Positions 35,237 through 42,834 of a stretch of 42,834 nt of DNA are shown piece by piece. The stretch is taken from positions 1-42,834 of the forward strand of contig JAHDHO010000003.1 in assembly GCA_020631275.1 (NCBI GenBank), written 5' to 3'. The position numbers and the translations under genes are program-made. How positions within the stretch are numbered: position 1 is the stretch's first letter; each line of letters begins with the position of its first letter. Under the pieces are notes generated by a model. The model had not been told where the DNA came from and searched no databases. It saw only the letters and a program-made list of their open reading frames with translations. This DNA is from Polaribacter sp. (GTDB lineage: Bacteria > Bacteroidota > Bacteroidia > Flavobacteriales > Flavobacteriaceae).

Positions 35237-35272
35237 TTTTTTGAGACTAATTTTAATCTTTTAAAACAATAG

Positions 35273-35758
35273 TTATACCAAAAAGCGTTTGTGCCAACTA
35301 TCTTTAGCGTTAACTTCCCAATTATTCTCAAAATCTTCTTTGGTATTTACCATGTTGTTAAAAACAATTGTTTCTGCAGTAATTTTTTTCTCTTTTGCAA
35401 ACCTCTGAAAATCAGACAATTTTACTAGATTAATATTTTCGTTATCTTTAAAAGTAACGTTCATCTTGTTCATTAAATCTAATTGCAATTCTTTTTCTAA
35501 ATCTTGTACAAAACGTACAGAACTATCTATAGAACAACCCGAAACATTGTTAAAACTTTCGTCTACTGCCAAAACTAAAAACTGATTATATTTAATAGTA
35601 AAAGAACCTTTTAAATCATCTCCGTGACGTGTCCATTGATTTATAAATTCTTCTGCTTTATCAGAAATAAACTGAATTTCATTTTCTGTAAATTCTCTAT
35701 CTGCTTGGTAAATCCAAACGCGAGAATTATTTGGTAAATTATTATATGCTGTAAACAT
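35273..35758 (-). CDS. Uncharacterised conserved Flavobacteriaceae protein
   Basis: The 161-residue soluble protein (start FTAYNNLPNNSRVWIYQADR; central INQWTRHGDDLKGSFTIKYN; end DSWHKRFLV) has no signal peptide. Homologues are, in my memory, sometimes labelled ABC transporter ATPase, but no Walker A, signature or Walker B motif is present, so I do not accept that name. Its conserved-looking WTRHGDDLKG and SSVRFVQDLEK segments have no function I can assign. It lies 46 bp downstream of the exonuclease gene. Confidence 0.75.
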   Translation of the reverse strand: MFTAYNNLPNNSRVWIYQADREFTENEIQFISDKAEEFINQWTRHGDDLKGSFTIKYNQFLVLAVDESFNNVSGCSIDSSVRFVQDLEKELQLDLMNKMNVTFKDNENINLVKLSDFQRFAKEKKITAETIVFNNMVNTKEDFENNWEVNAKDSWHKRFLV

Positions 35759-35804
35759 TATCTTTATTTTATTTTACAATTGTAATTCGTCAAAAAAAGT
35801 AATT

Positions 35805-36632
35805 CTATCTTAAATTAAACTTTTGTTGCAACGCTTGTAACTTCTCTGCATCCGTCATTTTCTTTTTTGGCGGATTCATTCTTTCTTTTATTTGTCTTAA
35901 AACCTTTTTTGTGTACAACGGAAAGTCTGCGTTTTGCATCCAATTATTATATCCAGGGTTTTCTTTAAAAACTTCTTCTACCGTTCTGCCTTTATATTTA
36001 CCGAAAGAAAAAATCTCTTGTTTTTTATCATTCATCAAAATAAAACCTGCAAAATCTGCTCTCTCGCCATGTGTCGAAAATTCGCTTAAAGCATCAACAG
36101 TGTTTTCTATATCGTCGTATTTATCTAACTGAGCTAACAAAATTTCGTACGTTGCATTTGTATCTGCTTCTGCCCCATGAGCACCTTCTAATTCTCTACC
36201 GCAATAAAACTGGTAACCAGCACTTAATGTTCTTTGCTCTTTTTTATGAAAAATAACTTGTACATCAATTGCTTTTCTGTCTTGCATATCAAAATCGATT
36301 CCGGCACGCATTAATTCTTCTGCTAAAAGTGGTATATCGAATCTATTAGAATTAAAACCTGCCAAATCGCAACCTTCTATCATAGCATTTACTTCTGTTG
36401 CCAATTCTTTAAAAGTTGGTTCGTTTGCAATTTTTTCGTTTGTTATTCCGTGTACATCAATAGAACTTTGCGGAATTTCAACCTCAGGATTTACCAACCA
36501 CGTTTTACTTTCTTTATTTCCGTTAGGAAAAACTTTTAAAATTGCAATTTCTACAATTCTATCTGTGGCAATATTAACTCCTGTAGTTTCTAAATCGAAA
36601 AATACAATTGGCTTTGTTAAGTTTAAATTCAT
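35805..36632 (-). CDS. DEDDh 3'-5' exonuclease with ExoX-like C-terminal domain
   Basis: With start ATG at 36632 the protein has 275 residues. Exo I is FFDLETTG (Asp13, Glu15), Exo II is AGFNSNRFDIPLL, and Exo III is HGAEADTNATYEIL with the His and Asp of the DEDDh class. The C-terminal part (FSFGKYKGRTVEEV, then GYNNWMQNADFPLYTKKVLR) matches the ExoX-like/DUF3820-type extension. It may act in DNA repair or RNA trimming; substrate is unknown. The longer in-frame TTG at 36653 is less likely because homologues begin just before KPIVFFDLETTG. It follows PPK2 after 55 bp. Confidence 0.88.
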   Translation of the reverse strand: MNLNLTKPIVFFDLETTGVNIATDRIVEIAILKVFPNGNKESKTWLVNPEVEIPQSSIDVHGITNEKIANEPTFKELATEVNAMIEGCDLAGFNSNRFDIPLLAEELMRAGIDFDMQDRKAIDVQVIFHKKEQRTLSAGYQFYCGRELEGAHGAEADTNATYEILLAQLDKYDDIENTVDALSEFSTHGERADFAGFILMNDKKQEIFSFGKYKGRTVEEVFKENPGYNNWMQNADFPLYTKKVLRQIKERMNPPKKKMTDAEKLQALQQKFNLR

Positions 36633-36687
36633 TTTTATATTTTGTAAAAGCAAAAGACTAAAACATATTAATTTAGTTTTTACTTAT

Positions 36688-37542
36688 TTATTCGTTGTTT
36701 AATTGATTCTTAAATTCTTCGATTCTTACAGCATCTTTAGCTGGCAAATCTGGTGCTTTAAAATCGTATTTATCTAATTCTTTTTTTAATATTTCTGCTA
36801 AAATATATCTAGCAGAAGGTTTATCATCTGCCGGTATTATAAACCAAGGTGCATTTTCTTTTGATGTTCTGTTTAATAGATCTTCGTAACAAAACTGATA
36901 TTTATCCCACAATTTACGTTCTTTTAAATCTCCTGCAGAAAACTTCCAATTCTTTTCTGGTATGTTTAACCTTCTTAACAATCTGTTTTTCTGTTCTTCT
37001 TTAGATAGATTTAAAAAGAATTTAAGAACTATGGTTCCGTTTTTTGCTAAATGACTTTCAAATTCATTAATTCTATCCATTCTATCATGATAAAAAGCAT
37101 CGTCTAAATCTTCTAAACTTTTTACAGTTGGTATATTTTCTCCGAAAACATATTCTGGATGCACTCTAGTTACCAAAACGTTTTCATAATGTGTTCTATT
37201 AAAAACACCTATTTTTCCTTTTGCTGGTAAAGCTATATAATGCCTCCACATAAAGTCGTGTTTAAGCTCTAATTCTGTTGGCACTTTAAAACTATGTACT
37301 TCTACACCTCTTGCATTTACATCTTTAAAAACCTCTCTAATTAAGCTGTCTTTACCAGAAGTATCCATACCTTGTAAGCAAATTAGTACACTATATTTAC
37401 CTTCGGCATACATAGTATCTTGTATTTTACTTATTTTTTTACGCAATTTTTTTAATGATTTTTCCGCGTCTTCTAGAACTTCTTTTGTATTAAAATCTTG
37501 TAATTTAATAGCACTAGAAACTCTATATTTTTCTGTTTTCAT
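36688..37542 (-). CDS. Polyphosphate kinase 2 family (polyphosphate:nucleotide phosphotransferase)
   Basis: The 284-residue protein has the PPK2 Walker A LQGMDTSGKDS (Gly58-Lys64), Walker B region GVFNRTHYENVLVTRVHPE and lid module KNRLLRRLNIPEKNWKFS. It transfers phosphate from polyphosphate to a nucleoside mono- or diphosphate, regenerating nucleotides. Whether it prefers AMP, ADP or GDP is not decidable here. It is the first gene of the minus-strand run; a near-match -7 box (TATCTTTA on the minus strand, + coordinates 37561-37568) lies 18 nt before the ATG. Confidence 0.92.
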   Translation of the reverse strand: MKTEKYRVSSAIKLQDFNTKEVLEDAEKSLKKLRKKISKIQDTMYAEGKYSVLICLQGMDTSGKDSLIREVFKDVNARGVEVHSFKVPTELELKHDFMWRHYIALPAKGKIGVFNRTHYENVLVTRVHPEYVFGENIPTVKSLEDLDDAFYHDRMDRINEFESHLAKNGTIVLKFFLNLSKEEQKNRLLRRLNIPEKNWKFSAGDLKERKLWDKYQFCYEDLLNRTSKENAPWFIIPADDKPSARYILAEILKKELDKYDFKAPDLPAKDAVRIEEFKNQLNNE

Positions 37543-37673
37543 CTGATAAATATTAATTTTTAAAGATAAAAAAAATCTCTTTTTTATCGTGGTTTTTAAA
37601 AGATATTTAACAAAACATTAAAAAAGGTTTCAGAATTAAAAAAAGCTTAACAGAAAAGGAATTTTAAAGTTCT

Positions 37674-37681
37674 TATCTTTG
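37674..37681 (+). promoter_or_regulatory. Promoter -7 box for the lipoprotein/SOD operon
   Basis: TATCTTTG is an exact TAnnTTTG match in the 165-bp divergent gap, 26 nt before the ATG at 37708. No clear -33 element is seen. Confidence 0.5.
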
Positions 37682-37707
37682 ATAAAATCGTAAAAAAACA
37701 CTCAAAA

Positions 37708-38496
37708 ATGAAACTTAAAATAACATACTTATTAATTGTAGCTTTTTCTATTTTTTCTTGTAAAAAAGAAGAAACCAAAAAACCAAACGAAAAAACAGTT
37801 ACATCAGCAGAAAAAGCAACAAATAATTCAGAATTAAAAATTACACCAATTTCTCATGCAACTGCAGTATTAACTTTTAATGATGAAGTTATTTATTTAG
37901 ACCCAACTTTAGGCCAAGAAGCTTTTTCTAGTTACAAAAAACCTACTTATGTTTTAATTACTGATATTCATGGTGATCACATGGATTTAAAAACATTAAA
38001 CGCTTTAGACTTATCATCAACAAAAATTATTGCACCAAAAGCTGTAGCAGAAAAAATTGCAACCATAAATGCTAAAGAAATTATTGTGATGAATAATAGT
38101 GATACTAAAAGTTTTACAAATTTTACAATTGAAGCAATTCCGATGTATAACTTAAGAAAAGAAGCTTTAAAATTTCACTCTAAAGGAAGAGGAAATGGTT
38201 ATATCTTAACTATTAATAACGAAAGAATTTACTTTTCTGGAGACACAGAAGACATACCAGAAATGCGCAATCTAAAGAATATAGACAAAGCATTTGTTTG
38301 TATGAATTTACCTTATACAATGACGGTAGAAAGTGCTGCAGATGCGGTTTTATCTTTTAAACCAAAACAAGTTTACCCGTATCATTATAGAGGTACAGAA
38401 GGTTTAAGCGATGTTTCGAAATTTAAAGAAATTGTAAATAAAAACAATAATTCTATCGAAGTTGTGCAGTTAGACTGGTATCCAAATAGAAAATAA
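37708..38496 (+). CDS. Metallo-beta-lactamase-fold lipoprotein
   Basis: The 262-residue protein has a type II signal peptide with lipobox (IVAFSIFSC) and a Lys/Glu-rich linker. The fold motifs are AVLTFNDEVIYLDPT, LITDIHGDHMD (the usual HxHxDH box with Asp in the first position), IYFSGDTED and VYPYHYRG. This resembles the UlaG/UPF0173 branch of the family. The likely location is periplasmic and lipid-anchored; substrate is unknown. It is the first gene of a likely operon with the superoxide dismutase gene (16-bp gap). Confidence 0.87.
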   Translation: MKLKITYLLIVAFSIFSCKKEETKKPNEKTVTSAEKATNNSELKITPISHATAVLTFNDEVIYLDPTLGQEAFSSYKKPTYVLITDIHGDHMDLKTLNALDLSSTKIIAPKAVAEKIATINAKEIIVMNNSDTKSFTNFTIEAIPMYNLRKEALKFHSKGRGNGYILTINNERIYFSGDTEDIPEMRNLKNIDKAFVCMNLPYTMTVESAADAVLSFKPKQVYPYHYRGTEGLSDVSKFKEIVNKNNNSIEVVQLDWYPNRK

Positions 38497-38512
38497 TTAA
38501 AAAATATATTTT

Positions 38513-39034
38513 ATGAAATATTTAAAAAAAATATCATTATTACTAATAGCAACTACAATCTTAACAGCTTGTAGTTCAAACCCCAAAAAAGCAATTGCAG
38601 TTATTAGTCCGAAAAGCGGTAGCGATATTTCTGGAACTGTAACTTTTATAGAACAAGATGGCATGGTTACCATGAAAGCAGAAGTTAAAGGCCTTTCTAA
38701 AGGAAACCACGCAATTCATATTCATAAAATTGCAGATTGTTCTTCTGATGATGGAAAATCTGCTGGTGGTCATTGGAATCCGACTGAAAAAAATCATGGT
38801 AAATGGCTACAAGATCCTTTTCACATTGGTGATATCGGAAATTTAGTTGTTGATGAAACCGGAAAAGGTTCTATTGAAAGAAAAACTGATTTATGGGCAG
38901 TAGGCGGAGAAAATGATTTGAAAAATGTTGTTGGTCATGCAATTATAATTCATCAAGGTCCCGATGATTTTAGTTCTCAACCTTCTGGCGCAGCAGGTGC
39001 AAGAATTGGTTGTGGAGAAATTACTAGAAAGTAA
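38513..39034 (+). CDS. Cu,Zn superoxide dismutase family lipoprotein
   Basis: The 173-residue protein carries a lipobox (TTILTACSS), so it is probably anchored in the periplasm. All SOD ligands appear: AIHIHKI (two Cu His), GGHWNP (bridging His), NHGKW, FHIGDIGN (Zn His/Asp) and AIIIHQGPDDF (last Cu His). The disulfide cysteines (DCSS and IGCGEI) and the electrostatic-loop Arg near the end (AGARIGCG) are present. It should dismutate superoxide to peroxide and oxygen. It is 16 bp downstream of the metallo-beta-lactamase gene and 16 bp upstream of an SRPBCC gene. Confidence 0.93.
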   Translation: MKYLKKISLLLIATTILTACSSNPKKAIAVISPKSGSDISGTVTFIEQDGMVTMKAEVKGLSKGNHAIHIHKIADCSSDDGKSAGGHWNPTEKNHGKWLQDPFHIGDIGNLVVDETGKGSIERKTDLWAVGGENDLKNVVGHAIIIHQGPDDFSSQPSGAAGARIGCGEITRK

Positions 39035-39050
39035 TATCTAAAAAAATTAA

Positions 39051-39524
39051 ATGCCAATTATTGAATTAAAAACAGAAATAAAAGCAGACATCAATATAGT
39101 TTTTGACCTCGCCAGAAGTATCGATTTACATAAAATTTCTACTCAACAAACAAATGAAGAAGCAATTGCAGGTAAAACCAGTGGTTTAATTGGCTTGAAT
39201 GAAGCTGTTACTTGGCGAGCAAAACAGTTTGGAATTTATCAAAATTTAACAACTAAAATTACCGCTTTTAATAAACCAAAATCTTTTACAGACGAAATGG
39301 TAAACGGTGCTTTTAAAAGTTTTAAACACGAACATCTCTTCATCAATAAAAATAGGAATACTTTGATGATAGATGTTTTTTGCTATGAATCTCCTTTTGG
39401 AGTTTTAGGAAAGTTTGCTGATAAATTATTTCTGAAAAACTATATGACAAAACTTTTAAACGAAAGAAATCTTATAATTAGAGAATTTGCAGAATCAAAA
39501 AAATGGAAAGAAGTTTTAAAATAG
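39051..39524 (+). CDS. SRPBCC family protein
   Basis: The 157-residue cytoplasmic protein has the helix-grip pattern of the START/Bet v1-like SRPBCC superfamily: IELKTEIKADINIVFDLARS at the start, a central GLIGLNEAVTWRAKQFG, and a long C-terminal helix (LLNERNLIIREFAESKKWK). Such proteins bind hydrophobic ligands; no catalytic motif is visible. It begins 16 bp after the superoxide dismutase gene and has no leader peptide, unlike its two operon partners. Confidence 0.78.
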   Translation: MPIIELKTEIKADINIVFDLARSIDLHKISTQQTNEEAIAGKTSGLIGLNEAVTWRAKQFGIYQNLTTKITAFNKPKSFTDEMVNGAFKSFKHEHLFINKNRNTLMIDVFCYESPFGVLGKFADKLFLKNYMTKLLNERNLIIREFAESKKWKEVLK

Positions 39525-39566
39525 TATCCATTTAAAAAAAGTTATTTCATAATTCCTTAAAAAACT

Positions 39567-39574
39567 TACATTTG
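39567..39574 (+). promoter_or_regulatory. Promoter -7 box very close to the trmD start
   Basis: TACATTTG matches TAnnTTTG and ends only 4 nt before the ATG at 39579. Transcription would begin at or within a few bases of the start codon, suggesting a leaderless trmD mRNA. Confidence 0.45.
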
Positions 39575-39578
39575 CAAA

Positions 39579-40262
39579 ATGCGAATAGATATTATTTCAG
39601 TTGCCCCAGCCTTATTAGAAAGTCCGTTTAACCACTCTATAGTTAAACGCGCTAAAGAAAAAGGATTGGCAGAAATTATAATTCACGATTTACGCGAATA
39701 CGGTTTAGGAAACTATAAACAAATAGACGACACTCAATTTGGCGGAGGTGCAGGTATGGTTATGATGATAGAACCCATTGCAAACTGTATTAGAAAACTA
39801 CAATCTGAGAGGAAATATGATGAAATAATTTATATGACTCCGGATGCCAAAACACTAAACCAAAGTACTGCAAACACACTTTCTTTAAAAGAAAACATCT
39901 TAATATTAACAGGTCATTATAAAGGTGTAGACCAAAGAATTAGAGATTTGTTTATAACTAAAGAAATTTCTATTGGAGATTATGTTTTAACAGGAGGTGA
40001 ATTAGCTGCAGCTGTATTGGTAGATGCTGTGGTTCGTTTAATTCCGGGAGTTATTGGTGATGAGCAATCTGCACTTACAGATTCTTTTCAAGATAATTTA
40101 TTATCACCACCAGTTTATACAAGGCCTTCAGACTTTGAAGGAAATAAAGTTCCTGATATTTTATTGTCTGGTAATTTTCCAAAAATTGATGATTGGAGAG
40201 CTGACAAAGCTTATGAAAGAACGCAAGAAATTAGACCTGATTTACTAGACGAAAATTCTTAA
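39579..40262 (+). CDS. trmD: tRNA (guanine37-N1)-methyltransferase
   Basis: The 227-residue SPOUT enzyme makes m1G37 in tRNAs with G36-G37, preventing +1 frameshifts. Signature segments are [44 protein letters not shown] and [18 protein letters not shown], in the deep trefoil-knot SAM site. Length is normal. trmD is commonly near rplS in bacteria; here a glycosyltransferase gene intervenes between the two. A -7 box just upstream suggests separate transcription from the SOD operon. Confidence 0.96.
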   Translation: MRIDIISVAPALLESPFNHSIVKRAKEKGLAEIIIHDLREYGLGNYKQIDDTQFGGGAGMVMMIEPIANCIRKLQSERKYDEIIYMTPDAKTLNQSTANTLSLKENILILTGHYKGVDQRIRDLFITKEISIGDYVLTGGELAAAVLVDAVVRLIPGVIGDEQSALTDSFQDNLLSPPVYTRPSDFEGNKVPDILLSGNFPKIDDWRADKAYERTQEIRPDLLDENS

Positions 40263-40285
40263 AAAACATTTTAAATTTTATTTAA

Positions 40286-41758
40286 TTGGATACATTACTA
40301 AATTACATAAAGCAACACAAAGCAATTTCTTGGGTTTTAGGTTTTCAATTATTTAGAATTTTACTTTTACCATTTATGGGGTTAATGCCTCAAGATGCGT
40401 ATTATTATTTATACGGACAAAATTTATCTTTATCTTATTTTGACCATCCAGGTATGATTGGATATATTTTAAGAATATTTACAGATATTTTTGGTACATC
40501 TATTTTTGCAGTTAAATTTGCAGATTTTTTTATTACCTCATTAACTATTTTAAGTTTTTACAAATTAGCTTCTTATTTTTTATCCAAACAAAAACTAGAG
40601 CGAGCTTTTGTTTTATTAGCTTCTACCATTTTTATTTCGATTTTATCTTTTAACTCAACTCCAGATGTACCTTTATTATTATTCTGGTCACTTAGCTTAA
40701 TTAGTCTTTACAAGGCTATTTTCGAAAGTAAAAAATGGCATTGGATATTCGCTGGTTTAGCAATGGGACTTGCATTTAACAGTAAATACACTGCAATTTT
40801 ATTGCAATTTGGTTTGTTTGCTTTTTTACTTTTCTCTAATAAATACAGAAAATTGTTACTATCGCCTTGGTTGTGGTTCTCAATAATAATATCTGTAGCA
40901 GTTACTTTTCCTGTTTGGTATTGGAATTATCAAAATGAATTTGCCTCGTTTGCTTTTCAATCTTCAGAAAGAACAAGTTCTATTACAGAGTTTAAAGTTT
41001 CTCCAAACTATTTCTTTGGTGCAATTGGCCATCAAATGTTTTTATTGTTGCCTGTTTTATTTTTAATTTTTATAACATTTACTTTTAAATATGTAAAAAG
41101 AGCTGTTACAAAATTTAAAATTCCGCAAGCCAAAACGTTATTTTTGTTAGCTTTCTTTATTCCTACTTTTTTAGGTTTCTTTTTGTTAACACCAATATAT
41201 TGGGTAAAATTAAATTGGATGATGCCATCATACATCACTGGAGTAATTATTGCAGGAATGTTTATCAATAAAAAATTACTAAAAATTCAACTTATATTTT
41301 CTATAGTATTTCATTTGTTAGTTAGCTTACAAATTATCTTTTACCTAGTTCCTATTAAAAGTGATGATACTTGGGTTGGATGGAAAGAATTAGCAGCACA
41401 AACAGAAAAATTAAAAGAACAATATACAGATGTTTTTGTTTTTTCTAATGATAATTACAAAACCTCGGCGGCCTTAAACTTTTTTATGGATGATAAAGTA
41501 TACGCTCAAAATATAATTGGTTTACCTGCATTACATTTTGATTATTTAGGCGATAATTTAAACGATTTAAAGGGTAAGAATGCAATTTTTATAGATTCTG
41601 ACAAACGATTTAAAGATAAAAATAAGTTGGGTAAAATTGATAGTTTACTAATTGCTAATTTTAAAAATGTAACTGAATTAGAACCAATTATCATCAAAAT
41701 AAACAACAAAGAATCTAGAAAATTCTGGATTTTCTATTGTACTGACTATCAACCTTAA
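40286..41758 (+). CDS. Glycosyltransferase family 39-type (PMT/ArnT-like) membrane protein
   Basis: The 490-residue protein starts at TTG, since no ATG precedes the first helix in frame. The first extracytoplasmic loop has PQDAYYYLYGQNLSLSYFDH, the GT39/PMT_2 pattern with an acidic residue for the polyprenyl-phosphate sugar donor. About ten to eleven membrane helices follow and a ~120-residue soluble C-terminal domain begins near PIKSDDTWVGWKEL. It probably moves a sugar from an undecaprenyl-phosphate carrier to a periplasmic acceptor. It lies 23 bp after trmD and likely shares its transcript. Confidence 0.85.
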   Translation: MDTLLNYIKQHKAISWVLGFQLFRILLLPFMGLMPQDAYYYLYGQNLSLSYFDHPGMIGYILRIFTDIFGTSIFAVKFADFFITSLTILSFYKLASYFLSKQKLERAFVLLASTIFISILSFNSTPDVPLLLFWSLSLISLYKAIFESKKWHWIFAGLAMGLAFNSKYTAILLQFGLFAFLLFSNKYRKLLLSPWLWFSIIISVAVTFPVWYWNYQNEFASFAFQSSERTSSITEFKVSPNYFFGAIGHQMFLLLPVLFLIFITFTFKYVKRAVTKFKIPQAKTLFLLAFFIPTFLGFFLLTPIYWVKLNWMMPSYITGVIIAGMFINKKLLKIQLIFSIVFHLLVSLQIIFYLVPIKSDDTWVGWKELAAQTEKLKEQYTDVFVFSNDNYKTSAALNFFMDDKVYAQNIIGLPALHFDYLGDNLNDLKGKNAIFIDSDKRFKDKNKLGKIDSLLIANFKNVTELEPIIIKINNKESRKFWIFYCTDYQP

Positions 41759-41798
41759 AAATAGTTAGTTTTTAGTTTTAAGAACTAAAAAAAAATAC

Positions 41799-41806
41799 TA
41801 TTTTTG
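41799..41806 (+). promoter_or_regulatory. Promoter -7 box for rplS
   Basis: TATTTTTG matches TAnnTTTG and gives a leader of roughly 65 nt before the rplS ATG. An AT-rich inverted repeat (TTTTTAGTT, 41769-41777; AACTAAAAA, 41783-41791) lies just upstream; it is followed by A rather than T, so it is not a terminator of the glycosyltransferase gene on this strand. Confidence 0.5.
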
Positions 41807-41876
41807 CAACCGCTAAATTAACCTCTGACGAAAAAATCGTGAATGTTGTTTTACAAAACCAATTAAATTAAAAGAT

Positions 41877-42227
41877 ATGGAATCTTTAGTAAAATTTGTA
41901 CAAGACGAATTTGTAACAAAAAAAGAATTTGCAGAATTTGCAGCAGGTGATACAATCACTGTTTATTATGAAATTAAAGAAGGTGAAAAAGTACGTACTC
42001 AGTTTTTTAGAGGTGTAGTTATTCAAAGAAGAGGTGTAGGAGCTTCAGAAACTTTTACTATCAGAAAAATGTCTGGTACTGTAGGTGTAGAAAGAATCTT
42101 TCCTGTGAACTTACCTTCTATTCAAAAAATTGAAGTTAATAAAAGAGGTAAAGTTCGTAGAGCTAGAATCTTTTACTTTAGAAGTCTTACTGGTAAAAAA
42201 GCTAGAATTACAGAAAAGAGAAGATAA
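41877..42227 (+). CDS. rplS: 50S ribosomal protein L19
   Basis: The 116-residue protein is full-length L19 ([72 protein letters not shown]), which lies at the 30S/50S interface. It has its own promoter and strong terminator here rather than sharing a transcript with trmD. Confidence 0.98.
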   Translation: MESLVKFVQDEFVTKKEFAEFAAGDTITVYYEIKEGEKVRTQFFRGVVIQRRGVGASETFTIRKMSGTVGVERIFPVNLPSIQKIEVNKRGKVRRARIFYFRSLTGKKARITEKRR

Positions 42228-42248
42228 TTCTTCAATTTATAAAAATAC

Positions 42249-42282
42249 AAAAAGCACTGTTTTATTACAGTGCTTTTTTTTT
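42249..42282 (+). terminator. Strong Rho-independent terminator after rplS
   Basis: A perfect 12-bp stem (AAAAAGCACTGT, 42249-42260; ACAGTGCTTTTT, 42267-42278) with a TTTATT loop runs into nine T residues (42274-42282), 22 nt after the rplS stop. Confidence 0.93.
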
Positions 42283-42295
42283 GCGTAAAATATAT

Positions 42296-42339
42296 TTAGT
42301 GTGAATTTTTCAAAAATAGTTTTGTAAAAATCACACTAA
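42296..42339 (+). repeat. 44-nt near-perfect hairpin between rplS and idh
   Basis: The left arm starts TTAGTGTGA and the right arm ends TCACACTAA (9 bp perfect). After one bulged A (42305) five T pair with five A, then after a bulged T (42325) CAAAA pairs with TTTTG, leaving an ATAG loop: 19 bp in all. No T-run follows. It lies in the 324-bp gap between rplS and idh, which otherwise holds the rplS terminator and a probable idh promoter. Confidence 0.5.
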
Positions 42340-42482
42340 GTCTACTTAAACAAATTGTTAAATTTTGTTTGATTTTTCTTTTAAAAACATATTCACACAA
42401 ATAGCATTCTTTTATTATCAATAACACACAAAACCGAGGTAATTAATAACAATTAAACAATTAAAATTTCACATTAAATTCA

Positions 42483-42490
42483 TAAATTTG
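42483..42490 (+). promoter_or_regulatory. Candidate -7 box for idh
   Basis: TAAATTTG matches TAnnTTTG and would give a ~55-nt leader. That leader contains a dyad (ACGAAAT, 42504-42510; ATTTCGT, 42513-42519) 33 nt before the ATG. Confidence 0.4.
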
Positions 42491-42530
42491 TTCCGCTTTT
42501 TTTACGAAATCCATTTCGTTAAAAGTATAA

Positions 42531-42834
<304 letters not shown>

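Noticed and set aside
35273-35758. ABC transporter ATPase as product name
   Set aside because: No Walker A, signature or Walker B motif is visible.
36633-36653. TTG start extending the exonuclease by seven residues
   Set aside because: The ATG at 36632 sits just before the conserved Exo I segment and is the natural start.
41769-41791. Inverted repeat after the GT39-type gene as a terminator
   Set aside because: It is followed by A rather than T on the transcribed strand, and lies in the rplS promoter region.

Overview
The window is a typical chromosomal stretch of an AT-rich marine-type Flavobacteriaceae bacterium, Polaribacter or a close relative by impression; no rRNA marker is present to settle the genus. 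The evidence is the low GC content, Bacteroidetes-specific families (DUF2851, DUF4834, DUF5683, DUF6122, fused alpha/beta E1 dehydrogenase, monomeric isocitrate dehydrogenase), promoter -7 boxes of the Bacteroidetes form TAnnTTTG, and weak or absent Shine-Dalgarno sequences. I see no tRNA, rRNA, insertion sequence, prophage or CRISPR array. The window starts inside uvrA and ends inside idh.

Layout. 1-4160 (+): the uvrA 3' end, a LOG-family phosphoribohydrolase, and a large secreted protein joining a degenerate M1-peptidase-like domain to an outer-membrane barrel. 4409-6957 (+): a fused 2-oxoacid dehydrogenase E1 with its own promoter palindrome and strong terminator. 7028-9466 (+): a secreted metzincin, convergent with a DUF2851 gene (9468-10742, -) whose 3' end carries the likely terminator. 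10860-12980 (+): a nitroreductase and pepD. 13174-18505 (+): parA-parB-DUF5683-dapB-lepB-wbqC, mostly with 0-2 bp gaps. 18566-19461 (+): a Crp/Fnr-type regulator and a small DUF6122 membrane protein. 19440-26126 (-): a surface-polysaccharide operon (DUF4834, YfhO, two GT4 glycosyltransferases, a Wzx-like flippase) with 4-bp start/stop overlaps.

26304-32056 (+): an outer-membrane protein, a GNAT protein overlapping it by 83 bp, rsmE, DUF4159, a bile-acid/sodium symporter-family transporter and a PlsC-type acyltransferase. 32201-37542 (-): PPK2, a DEDDh exonuclease, an uncharacterised protein and a GH3/beta-lactamase fusion. The GH3 gene is flanked by two inverted copies of a structured non-coding element, each lying in sense orientation behind another gene. 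37708-39524 (+): two predicted lipoproteins (metallo-beta-lactamase fold; Cu,Zn superoxide dismutase) and an SRPBCC protein. 39579-42282 (+): trmD (probably leaderless), a GT39-type glycosyltransferase, and rplS with a strong terminator. 42552-end: monomeric idh.

Most of this is housekeeping or conserved envelope biology. I found no clearly new multi-gene defence or mobile system. The parts most worth following up are the paired non-coding elements around the GH3 gene, the A8 slippage site at the outer-membrane protein/GNAT overlap, the nuclease-like signature in DUF2851, the active-site-less M1-like barrel protein, and the 44-nt hairpin between rplS and idh.
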